Assembly (NCBI RefSeq): GCF_002362255.1
Contig: NZ_LPVV01000002.1
Span: forward strand, 62,001 to 126,000
Length of the DNA: 64,000 nucleotides
Source of the DNA: Microbacterium sp. SZ1
GTDB taxonomy: Bacteria > Actinomycetota > Actinomycetes > Actinomycetales > Microbacteriaceae
Direction: 5' to 3'
Translations under genes and position numbers: made by a program
Shown here: positions 8,989-15,859 of the stretch, one piece after another
Numbering within the stretch: the first letter of the stretch is position 1
Layout of the letters: the number at the start of each line of letters is the position of its first letter
Notes under the pieces: model-generated
Databases searched by the model: none
What the model was told of the DNA's origin: nothing
What the model saw: the letters and a program-made list of their open reading frames with translations, nothing else

Positions 8989-9523
8989 CCGACTGCGCCA
9001 GCAGCTGCGCGTTCTCCGGTCGATCCGCGCCGAGGCTGAGCACGAGGAGAAGCACGGTGTCGACCGCGGATGCCGACGGGTCGAGGGGCCGCGCTCCGCC
9101 GGGTTCGGCGGGCGGCGCCGCGGGGATGCCGGACCCCGCCGTCGTGCCCTCCCAGCCCACGAAGGTCGAGGCGGTCCAGCTCACGACGGCAGTCTCGCCG
9201 TCGAGCTCGGCGGCGGCGATGCCGACTCCCGCCCGGTGATCGATCCGTCCCTGCAGCTGGATGGGTGCGCCACCCGACTCGACCTCCGCGCGGAACTGCG
9301 TGCTGCCGGACTGATACGCCAGGAATCGCGAGATCGCGAGGCGTTCGGCTTCTTCGGCGGAGAGTGCTCGGGGTCCGGCCGAGGTGGCGGGAGTCGGCGC
9401 GGGCTCCGGGGCTCCGGCACCCGAGATGACGATCGTCGCGAGGATCGCCGCGAACAGGGCTGCGCACAGCCCGACGACCGCCCAGCTGCGACGTCTCGTC
9501 GATCGACGGAGAACGACCATCAC
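8570..9523 (-). pseudogene. Signal-anchored N-terminal fragment, apparently joined out of frame to the SdrD-B gene
   Basis: The frame is open to 8570, but only the part from 9520 down to about 8940 (roughly 190 residues) looks like real protein; the rest is an arginine-rich shadow of the SdrD-B gene. It begins with basic residues and a membrane anchor (WAVVGLCAALFAAILATIVI), then a Pro/Ala linker, then an extracellular domain with ISRFLAYQSGSTQFRAEVES and ending AEWLRVDEIDGVPV. The style recalls secreted LppX-like proteins, whose last strands would then be missing. GTG 9523 or ATG 9520 overlaps the TGA of the DyP peroxidase gene, so the fragment is translationally coupled to it. Either a one-base shift separates it from the SdrD-B frame, or a deletion fused two genes. 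Confidence 0.6.
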
Positions 9524-10683
9524 GCGACTCCGAACAGCGACGAGCCGAGCGGGCGGTCGCGGTCGAATCCCGGCAGCACCAGGAAGGATCCGGATGCCGT
9601 GGTGCGGGTGAATGCGAGGAGGGCGTCGGACTCCGACATCCGCTCCAGCGTTCGCGTGAAGGTCGACAGCTCCGACTGCATGCTGATGAAGAGCAGTCCC
9701 AGCGGCTCATCCATCGAGTACGAGCGGCGCATCATGAGCGGTACACCGGTCGGCCGCGGATGCGCTCGCCGAGCATGGGCGTCGATCGGGAGCAGGTACC
9801 GGCCGTCGGCGGACTTGGCCTGGAGGTTCACGTCGTCGCCGATGCGCCCGCCCGAGAGGGGCGCACCGCTCGCGCGGCGGCGCCCGATCGCCGCCTCCTG
9901 TTCCGCGACGCTCAGCGACCGGAACGCGGCGACGTCGATCTCCATCCGGCGGACGACCATGACGGTGCCTCCTGCGGCGGGCCCGTCGGGGATCCAGACG
10001 GATGCCGCGAACTCCTCCTTCGTCGTGGGGACCGCGATGCCGTCCACGAAACCGAGGAGGTTGCGGGGCGCGGAGTGTCCTCGACGAACGCGCTCCTCAG
10101 TGCCGCGGCTCCCGCGCTGACGCCACCGCTCCCGCAGCGCGGGCGTCTTCTCGGCGAGCCGGAGAAGGACGAGCGGCAGCAGCAGCGGATCCGAGGCGCA
10201 GACCTGCACGACGATGTCTCCGCCGCGGTGTCGATCGTCGATCTCCTCGCGCGGGAACGTCGGCAGCGCCTCGGCACCGGGCGCATCCTTCCGCGCCGCC
10301 GCGACGAGGCGCGGCCCGGCGCCCACGGTCACCGTCAGGTCGCCGGGATCGAGGCCGACGAGAGCGCGGTCACGCCCCTCGACGAGCTCGAGGATCAGCG
10401 CACCGAGGGCGGCGAGAACGGCCGCGGGATCGCCGGTCAGGTCGTAGACCGCGAGCAGCAGATGCGGCTGGGCGACGCGCGGTCGGGCGATGCCGGCCTG
10501 CCGCGAGCCCGCGGCATCCACTCGCTCGGTGCCGATTCCGGAGACGGCCGCCGATACGTCCGACGCACCTCCCCCGGAGAGAGCGAGGCCGAGCGCCGCC
10601 GCCCCTCCCGAACCGAGAAGGGCCCGTCGCGACAGCCCCTGAGGACGCCGGTCCTGCTCGACTCGATGCTGGTGGTGCTTCAT
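9520..10683 (-). CDS. DyP-type haem peroxidase, Tat-exported
   Basis: 387 residues. The N-terminus has a twin-arginine signal (LSRRALLGSGG followed by a hydrophobic alanine/leucine stretch), so the folded haem enzyme is exported. DyP hallmarks: NLLGFVDGI (the GxxDG motif holding the distal Asp), the HARRAHPRP segment with the presumed proximal haem histidine, and a C-terminal beta-barrel region ending ASGSFLVLPGF. It oxidises dyes and other bulky substrates with peroxide; EfeB-type haem or iron roles are also known for Tat DyPs, but no EfeU or EfeO gene is nearby. The frame is open upstream to 12222, but that is shadow of the opposite-strand beta-helix gene. Start ATG 10683. Confidence 0.9.
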   Translation of the reverse strand: MKHHQHRVEQDRRPQGLSRRALLGSGGAAALGLALSGGGASDVSAAVSGIGTERVDAAGSRQAGIARPRVAQPHLLLAVYDLTGDPAAVLAALGALILELVEGRDRALVGLDPGDLTVTVGAGPRLVAAARKDAPGAEALPTFPREEIDDRHRGGDIVVQVCASDPLLLPLVLLRLAEKTPALRERWRQRGSRGTEERVRRGHSAPRNLLGFVDGIAVPTTKEEFAASVWIPDGPAAGGTVMVVRRMEIDVAAFRSLSVAEQEAAIGRRRASGAPLSGGRIGDDVNLQAKSADGRYLLPIDAHARRAHPRPTGVPLMMRRSYSMDEPLGLLFISMQSELSTFTRTLERMSESDALLAFTRTTASGSFLVLPGFDRDRPLGSSLFGVA

Positions 10684-10719
10684 ACTGCTCCCGCTCCGCG
10701 CGCTCCCTATGCTGGGGCG

Positions 10720-12054
10720 ATGCGCGCCCGAGTCGCCCCCCTGACCCTTCTGGTCTCCGCTGTCCTCGTGCCGACGCTGCTGATGAGCGGGTGCTCCGCG
10801 ACCGAGTCCGCCACGGAGGACGACAGGGCCCCCGCGCTGCTGCGCGTACCCGCGGATCACGAGACGATCACCGACGCCGTCGACGCCGCCGCCGAGGGCG
10901 ACACCGTGCTCGTCGCCGCCGGGGTGTACCGGGAGACGGTCGCGATCGACACGGCGGGCATCACCCTGCGCGGGGAGGCGCGCAACGAGGTCGTCATCGA
11001 CGGCGAGGTGCGGCGAGGCAACGGCGTGGTCGTCTCGGCGCCGGGGGTGACGGTGCAGAACCTCACCGTGCGCAACGCGACGCAGAACGGCGTGCTGGTC
11101 ACCGGGATGCGCAGCGACGACGGCACCCCCGTCGGCGGACATGACGGCTACCGCACGATCGACACCGACGACTTCCCGCTGCTCGACGGATTCCGGATCG
11201 ACCACGTCACGGCCTCGAACAACGGGCTCTACGGCATCTACGCTTTCAACGCCGCCGACGGCGTCATCACGGGCTCGTACGCCTCGGGCGGGGCGGACTC
11301 CGGCATCTACGTGGGCCAGTGCGACCGGTGCGGCATCGTGGTGAGCGGCAACGTCGCCGAGCGCAACGCGGTCGGCTTCGAGATCGCCAACGCGGGCGGC
11401 GGGCTCGTCGTCACCGGCAACCGGTTCGTGGGCAATCGGGTGGGAGCCACCATCGCCTCGGACCACCAGGAGGCGTACGTGCCGCAGCGCGGAGCCTCCC
11501 TGGTCGGCAACGTCATCGCCGCGAACGACGAGGTCGCAACGCCCGAGCAGGCCGAGGGCGGCTTCGGAATCGGGGTCGGCATCGCCGGGGGCACCGAGAA
11601 CGAGGTGAGCGCGAACCTCATCGAGGCGAATCCGACCGCGGGAGTCGTCGTCACGTCCGCGGAAAATCTCGGCCCGGAGGACAACCGCGTCACCGGCAAC
11701 ACCCTGCGCGAGAACGGCACCGACCTCGTCTTCGCGCCGGCGTCGCGCGCTCCGGGTTCCGGGAACTGCTGGGAGGGGAACGGGGATGCCGTCACCGCCC
11801 CGACCGATCTGCAGACGCTGTCTCCGTGCTCCGCACCGGGCCCCGTCCCGACCGCAGCGTTCGACTCGGAAGCGGGGCCGGCCGGCATCCCGTTCTCCGA
11901 GGTCGCTGCTCCCCCCACGCAGCCCGATCTGGGCCTGGTCGACGCTCCGCTGCAGCGGTGGAAGGGCGCAGAAGACGTCCCGCAGATCGACGTGGCGAGC
12001 GTCGGCATCCCGTCGCCCGATCTGCTCGCCGAGGTCTCCGCGATCCGCTGGTGA
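10720..12054 (+). CDS. Parallel beta-helix lipoprotein (NosD/pectate-lyase-like fold)
   Basis: 444 residues. Signal peptide with lipobox LLMSGC (Cys about residue 25), then LRVPADHETITDAVDAAAEG, the typical opening of right-handed beta-helix proteins. This is followed by repeated coils such as VVSAPGVTVQNLTVRNATQN, VTGSYASGGADSGIYVG and VSGNVAERNAVGFEI. Pairs of cysteines (GQCDRCG) occur mid-helix. Anchored outside the membrane; carbohydrate binding or cleavage is plausible but no catalytic residues can be named. TATGCT at 10708-10713 ends six bases before ATG, so the transcript is probably leaderless. Divergent from the DyP operon with only 36 bases between the start codons. Confidence 0.82.
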   Translation: MRARVAPLTLLVSAVLVPTLLMSGCSATESATEDDRAPALLRVPADHETITDAVDAAAEGDTVLVAAGVYRETVAIDTAGITLRGEARNEVVIDGEVRRGNGVVVSAPGVTVQNLTVRNATQNGVLVTGMRSDDGTPVGGHDGYRTIDTDDFPLLDGFRIDHVTASNNGLYGIYAFNAADGVITGSYASGGADSGIYVGQCDRCGIVVSGNVAERNAVGFEIANAGGGLVVTGNRFVGNRVGATIASDHQEAYVPQRGASLVGNVIAANDEVATPEQAEGGFGIGVGIAGGTENEVSANLIEANPTAGVVVTSAENLGPEDNRVTGNTLRENGTDLVFAPASRAPGSGNCWEGNGDAVTAPTDLQTLSPCSAPGPVPTAAFDSEAGPAGIPFSEVAAPPTQPDLGLVDAPLQRWKGAEDVPQIDVASVGIPSPDLLAEVSAIRW

Positions 12055-12528
12055 GGCGACCCCGTGGATGGGGACGGAACGGGAGAGATCCGTCCCCATC
12101 CGTGCGAGGCCGAGGCCGTGCCTCTGCCCCCTGAGGGAGGGGGCGTCGAAGGCTCTCGCACCCGGGCATCCCGTCGTGTTCGAGGGGCCGGGATGCCGGC
12201 TGGTCTCGGAGATCAGCTGCACCCCCGGAGGCGCGGCTGACCCGAGGTCTGCGGGCGGCGGGCGTGCGCGAATGCCGGACGGCTCCTCCTCGTGAGCGAA
12301 GCGTCGTCATCGATCGTCATGCGGGTTCCTCGCGCGATGTTCACGGGGAGGGAACGGAGAACGAGACGTACCCCACGTCGCGCTCTCCGCTCACCGTGCT
12401 CCCCTTTGCAGTGGCAACCGGCGTCGACCAGTTCGGCGTGGCTCCGGCGGGCAGAAACGTAGCAAGCAGGCGTTTACACTCACGGCCGAAGATGGTGAAC
12501 GCTCGGCATCCGACGGTCGGCGAACCGC
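12055..12528. other. Long intergenic region with a terminator hairpin
   Basis: Between the beta-helix lipoprotein and the PopR-like gene there are about 530 bases without a convincing gene. Right after the lipoprotein stop lies a perfect 13-bp hairpin, GGATGGGGACGGA (12066-12078) / TCCGTCCCCATCC (12089-12101) with a 10-base loop, probably a terminator. Open frames here overlap on both strands and have no recognisable protein. The rest holds scattered short inverted repeats only. Confidence 0.5.
12066..12101 (+). terminator. 13-bp perfect hairpin after the beta-helix gene
   Basis: GGATGGGGACGGA and its exact complement flank a 10-base loop, starting 12 bases past the stop codon. There is no U-tract, as is common for high-GC actinobacterial terminators. 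Confidence 0.65.
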
Positions 12529-12547
12529 GTTCTGCTCTGAGCAGAAC
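12529..12547. promoter_or_regulatory. PopR/ClgR-type operator before popR
   Basis: Perfect inverted repeat GTTCTGCTCTGAGCAGAAC. Its 15-base core has the form TCTGCT-N3-AGCAGA and is centred at 12538, 48 bases before the ATG. As I recall, the Streptomyces PopR site is TCTGCC-N3-GGCAGA, so the layout matches closely. The -10 TACCGT lies at 12575-12580, five bases before the ATG, putting the box over the -35 zone as expected for an activator. Confidence 0.75.
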
Positions 12548-12585
12548 CGCTCGGCCCCCGGCTCGCGCTCGTCGTACCGTGAGTC

Positions 12586-12924
12586 ATGGCCGACATCGTC
12601 CCGTTCCCCCGAGCACCCCGATCCACCGCCCCCGAACCGCTGTGGCGCCACCTGCTCGGCGATCAGCTGCGGCGCCGACGACACGACCGCGAGGAGACGC
12701 TCACCGAGACCGCAGACCGCGCCGGCGTCTCACCGCAGTACCTCTCGGAGGTCGAACGCGGACTCAAGGAACCGTCGAGTGAGATGATCGCCGCGATCGC
12801 CGGCGCGCTCGACGCCTCCCTGATCGAACTCACGAGCGCAGTGGCCGACGAGCTGCGGACGACGGCTGCTCTGGCATCCGCTGCCGTATCCGCCTCCCGC
12901 GGCGCGTTCGCCCTCGCGGCCTGA
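12586..12924 (+). CDS. popR: PopR/ClgR-like activator of clp genes
   Basis: 112 residues with one Xre-type HTH: LGDQLRRRRHDREETLTETADRAGVSPQYLSEVERGLKEPSSEMIAAIAGAL, where the SEVERGxKEPSSE part is characteristic of ClgR/PopR activators of Clp protease genes. The C-terminus ends Phe-Ala-Leu-Ala-Ala, like the ssrA tag. In Streptomyces, PopR is destroyed by Clp through its last alanines (established knowledge), so the same feedback is likely here. It is convergent with a clpP-clpP operon only six bases away, and matching boxes precede both. Leaderless start predicted. Confidence 0.82.
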   Translation: MADIVPFPRAPRSTAPEPLWRHLLGDQLRRRRHDREETLTETADRAGVSPQYLSEVERGLKEPSSEMIAAIAGALDASLIELTSAVADELRTTAALASAAVSASRGAFALAA

Positions 12925-12930
12925 CCCGGC

Positions 12931-13524
12931 TCAGACCGCCCGCTCCCCCAGCACCGTGTCGATGAGACCGTAGTCGAGGGCGGCGGATGCCGTGAACACG
13001 CGGTCGCGGTCGGTGTCGGCTCGCAGCTCTTCGACGGTGCGACCGGAGTGCCTGGCGAGGGTCGACTCCATATCGGAGCGCACCCGCACGACCTCGTCAG
13101 CCGCGAGGATCAGGTCGGGGATCGCACCGCGTGACTGTCCGGCCGGCTGATGCAGCACGATGCGCGCGTGCGTCAGCGCGGACCGCTGCCCCGCCGCGCC
13201 CGCGGCGACCAGCAGCGCCGCCGGGCCGATGGCCTGCCCGACGCACGTCGTCGCGATAGCCGGGCGGATGTGCTGCATCGTGTCGTAGATCGCCAGCGCC
13301 GCGCCGGGATCGCCGCCCTCGCTGTTGATGTAGAACTGCACGGCCGACTCCGGACTGTCGGCGTCGAGGTGCAGCAGCTGCGCGATGAGCGCGTTCGCGA
13401 CCCCCGCGTCGATGCCCGTGCCGAGGTAGATCACGCGCTCCGCGAGCAGGTGCGAGTACACGTCCATGACGCGCTCGCCCCGCGGATGCTGCGCGATGAC
13501 GTTCGGGATCGTGTAGCTGCTCAT
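12931..13524 (-). CDS. ClpP-family subunit lacking the catalytic serine
   Basis: 197 residues with the ClpP fold: FYINSEGGDPGAALAIYDTM, HARIVLHQP with the catalytic histidine, and DTDRDRVFTASAALDYGLID with the usual Asp. The nucleophile loop, normally GxAAS(M/F)GA, reads GQAIGPAALL: the serine is replaced by glycine and the following residues also differ. It should therefore be proteolytically dead, like ClpR-type subunits, and serve in a mixed ring with its partner. Translated from ATG at 13524, which overlaps the stop of the upstream active clpP (ATGA). Likely a Streptomyces ClpP3/ClpP4-type second ClpP complex. Confidence 0.88.
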   Translation of the reverse strand: MSSYTIPNVIAQHPRGERVMDVYSHLLAERVIYLGTGIDAGVANALIAQLLHLDADSPESAVQFYINSEGGDPGAALAIYDTMQHIRPAIATTCVGQAIGPAALLVAAGAAGQRSALTHARIVLHQPAGQSRGAIPDLILAADEVVRVRSDMESTLARHSGRTVEELRADTDRDRVFTASAALDYGLIDTVLGERAV

Positions 13525-14135
13525 GACCCCGCCCCCAGCCCGACCCGCGCCCGACGGCGCGGCATGATCTCGGCGACCGAGTCGAGGATGCCGTCGATGA
13601 AGCCGTAGTCCTGAGCCTGCTGCGCGGTGTACCAGCGGTCGTGCAGCGAGTCCTCGAAGATGCGCTCGGGCGGCTGGCCCGTGTCCTCGGCGATGAGGCC
13701 GAGCACGGTGTCACGCATGTGGCGGAGGTCGCCGGCCTGGGTCTCGATCTCGACCGCGGATCCGCCGATGCCCGCCGACCCCTGGTGCATGAGGATGCGG
13801 GCGTGCGGGAGTGCCCGGCGCTTGCCTTTCGCCCCGGCGGAGAGGAGGAATTGGCCGGCGCTGCAGGCGAGCCCGAGCGCGAGGGTCGAGACGTCGTTCG
13901 GGATCAGGGTCATGAGGTCGCGGATGGCGAGCATGGCGGGCACCGAACCACCCGGGGAGTGGATCCACAGGGCGATGTCGGTGGTCGGATCCTCGACCGA
14001 CAGGGTCAGCAGCTGCGTCATGAGCAGCGTGCCGTTGTCGTCGTCGAGCGCGCCGTCGAGCACGAGCACCCGCTCGTGGAACAGCGCGCGGCGGGCCTCC
14101 GGCCCGAACTGCGGGATGGGGTTGTCTTCGCTCAT
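13521..14135 (-). CDS. clpP: ClpP-family serine protease subunit (active-site complete)
   Basis: 204 residues. Catalytic triad visible: serine in LGLACSAGQFLL, histidine in HARILMHQG, aspartate in FEDSLHDRWYT. WIHSPGGSVPAMLAI is the oxyanion-hole strand. It forms the proteolytic chamber of a Clp machine with a ClpX/ClpC unfoldase encoded elsewhere. ATG 14135 is chosen because two PopR-type boxes and a -10 (GATGCT, minus strand, 14142-14147) lie just upstream; the longer frame to 14297 would run through them. First gene of a two-gene clpP operon. Confidence 0.9.
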   Translation of the reverse strand: MSEDNPIPQFGPEARRALFHERVLVLDGALDDDNGTLLMTQLLTLSVEDPTTDIALWIHSPGGSVPAMLAIRDLMTLIPNDVSTLALGLACSAGQFLLSAGAKGKRRALPHARILMHQGSAGIGGSAVEIETQAGDLRHMRDTVLGLIAEDTGQPPERIFEDSLHDRWYTAQQAQDYGFIDGILDSVAEIMPRRRARVGLGAGS

Positions 14136-14175
14136 GCCCCCAGCATCCGTCGCCCGTGCGCGGGCCGCGAGAGAA

Positions 14176-14205
14176 TCCGCCGGGGGCGGATCCGCCGTGA
14201 GCAGA
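14176..14205. promoter_or_regulatory. Two abutting PopR-type boxes before the clpP operon
   Basis: Box 1 (14176-14190) is TCCGCC-GGG-GGCGGA, a perfect 6-3-6 inverted repeat. Box 2 (14191-14205) is TCCGCC-GTG-AGCAGA, directly adjacent. Box 1 is centred 48 bases before the clpP ATG at 14135, exactly the distance found at popR. Both are variants of the TCTGCC-N3-GGCAGA pattern known for PopR. Confidence 0.75.
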
Positions 14206-14224
14206 GGCTCCCCGTCGCATGCAC

Positions 14225-14293
14225 TGCAGGAGATCTCTCGCAATGCAGGAGCATTCGTCGCTCCTGCTCCTGCACATCGTGCGATCTCCTGCA
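14225..14293. repeat. Nested inverted repeats of GCAGGAG between clpP and the next gene
   Basis: Outer arms TGCAGGAGATC (14225-14235) / GATCTCCTGCA (14283-14293) are perfect, as are inner arms TGCAGGAGC (14244-14252) / GCTCCTGCA (14266-14274). The result is two forward copies of GCAGGAG followed by reverse copies. It lies in a divergent promoter region, so it may be an operator cluster as well as a structure. Confidence 0.7.
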
Positions 14294-14323
14294 TCATGGG
14301 TGTCGTGCACGACGGTGGGTTTC

Positions 14324-14824
14324 GTGTTCAGTCCCGACCACCGGCGCCTGCTCGCGCGCGCTCAACCCGCGGGCGAACGGTGGCTGCACTGGACGAGAGA
14401 CAGCTCCGACAGCATCCGATCCCGGCTCGACTGGCCGCGCGACGGCGTGTTGCTCGATGTCGAGGACGACGTGTTCTGGCCTGCCGGCTGGGGTGTCAGA
14501 CCTTCGAGCGCCGACGCGCGCAGAGCGATCGAGACCGAGCGGGTCGGACAGTGGCCGACGCTGGTGCCCCTGTTCGCCCATCGGTACATGCCTGCCGCCC
14601 CGGCCGGGCCGGGTGCTCCCGTGTTCTCGGTCCGGCAGACCGACGTGGTCTTCTACGGCGCGGATCTGCTGGATTATCTCCGTCATGAGTTGGAGCCGGA
14701 CACCTACGACGTCGGCGCGATGAACGTGTCAGCCGACGCCTGCATCCCGTGGTCGCTGCTTCCCTTCGAGCAGGACGTCGCCGACGAGGTCGGGCGGGCG
14801 CGGAGATCCTTCGCACGCGCGTAA
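14324..14824 (+). CDS. Hypothetical protein (SMI1/KNR4-like appearance)
   Basis: About 166 residues from the GTG at 14324; GTGs at 14300 and 14315 are possible alternatives and none has a good ribosome site. The pattern LLDVEDDVFWPAGWGVRP, LVPLFAHRYMPAAP and PVFSVRQTDVVFYGADLLDYLRHE is seen in small cytosolic proteins often grouped with SMI1/KNR4 (SUKH) folds. I am not sure of the family. SUKH proteins are often immunity or housekeeping adaptors; no toxin gene is next to it, so no role is proposed. Confidence 0.65.
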   Translation: MFSPDHRRLLARAQPAGERWLHWTRDSSDSIRSRLDWPRDGVLLDVEDDVFWPAGWGVRPSSADARRAIETERVGQWPTLVPLFAHRYMPAAPAGPGAPVFSVRQTDVVFYGADLLDYLRHELEPDTYDVGAMNVSADACIPWSLLPFEQDVADEVGRARRSFARA

Positions 14825-14858
14825 CATCGCCGACTCACGAGCCTCCTACCCTCGAGCC

Positions 14859-15335
14859 ATGGACACGCAGCAACAGACACCCGAGTGGCAGTGGTCGGAG
14901 GACGGCATCAACTTCCGCACCCGCAAGTGGGTACGTCCCGAGGACCTGAACGCCAACGGATCGCTCTTCGGCGGGAGCCTGCTGAAGTGGATCGACGAGG
15001 AGGCCGCGATCTACGCGATCGTGCAGCTCGGCAACTACCGCGCGGTGACGAAGCACATCTCCGAGATCACCTTCGAGGCCTCGGCCGTGCAGGGGGACCT
15101 CATCGAACTCGGACTGCAGGCGACGCACTTCGGCATCACCTCGCTCACGATGCGCGCAGTGGCCCGCAACATGATCACGCGCAAGCGCATCCTGACGATC
15201 GAGAAGATCGTGTTCGTCAGCCTCGACGAGAACGGCCGCCCCACCCCGCACGGCTACCGCGACATCACCTACAACCGTGACCGGATGCCGACGGAGCGGC
15301 TCACCACCGGAACGGTCGCGCTGCCGAAGCACTGA
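14859..15335 (+). CDS. Acyl-CoA thioesterase, hotdog fold (YciA/BACH type)
   Basis: 158 residues, one hotdog domain. The stretch VRPEDLNANGSLFGGSLLKWIDEEAA gives the family active-site region: Asn before the GSLFGG turn, and WIDE at the start of the long helix. It hydrolyses acyl-CoA to free acid and CoA in the cytosol. The C-terminal tail (HGYRDITYNRDRMP) extends beyond the core. TACCCT at 14847-14852 ends six bases before the ATG, predicting leaderless translation. Confidence 0.85.
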   Translation: MDTQQQTPEWQWSEDGINFRTRKWVRPEDLNANGSLFGGSLLKWIDEEAAIYAIVQLGNYRAVTKHISEITFEASAVQGDLIELGLQATHFGITSLTMRAVARNMITRKRILTIEKIVFVSLDENGRPTPHGYRDITYNRDRMPTERLTTGTVALPKH

Positions 15336-15348
15336 TGCGTGTGACGCG

Positions 15349-15756
15349 TCAGCGGGCGAGTGCCGGAATCGTGCCGGTTGCGGGAGGCGCCGTCGTGGCC
15401 GGGGCGGCGGATGAGGGTGCAGCGGCGACCACCGCCGCGACGCGCGCAGCGCGCGCGGTCGACCGCGCAGGCTCCCCGGCGTTGACGATGCCGCGCACCA
15501 CCGCTCCGATCACGAGCAGACCGACCAGCAGCGCACCCGAGACGATGACCGGCGTCCACTGATTCGCGAACGACGCGGCCAGGCTCAGCACCGCGGCGGG
15601 GATCCAGACCCCGACCGCGCCGCCGGCCAGACCGGCCGCTCCGCGCGTGATGGCGATCGCCGCGACGAGCGCGCACAACCCGGCCAGCACGGCCCCCACT
15701 ATGCCGATCGGCACCAGAATCGATGCCAGATCGCTCGCAACCCTCGATGACGTCAT
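15349..15756 (-). CDS. Small membrane protein of unknown function
   Basis: 135 residues: three to four hydrophobic helices (SILVPIGIVGAVLAGLCALVAA, WIPAAVLSLAA, VSGALLVGLLVIGAVV) followed by a 45-residue Ala/Pro/Thr-rich tail that is probably extracytoplasmic or disordered. No family recognised. It lies convergent with the thioesterase (13-base gap) and tandem with the MATE gene upstream on the same strand, from which it is separated by about 100 bases. Confidence 0.6.
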   Translation of the reverse strand: MTSSRVASDLASILVPIGIVGAVLAGLCALVAAIAITRGAAGLAGGAVGVWIPAAVLSLAASFANQWTPVIVSGALLVGLLVIGAVVRGIVNAGEPARSTARAARVAAVVAAAPSSAAPATTAPPATGTIPALAR

Positions 15757-15859
15757 GACGACCCCCCGTCAGCGGACCCTCCGCACTACCAACAGTACGA
15801 AGGAGGCACCGTCGCAGCATCCATCTGCAGGATGATGTTGCGTAATCTTGACGAGCCGT

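Noticed and set aside
9520..12222. 900-residue leftward frame covering DyP and the beta-helix region
   Set aside because: Only the last 387 residues are DyP. The upstream part is the reverse shadow of the beta-helix lipoprotein, which has a lipobox and repeat pattern in its own frame.
12264..12782. 172-residue rightward frame over the popR promoter
   Set aside because: It overlaps the popR gene in another frame, crosses the operator, and has no recognisable protein character.
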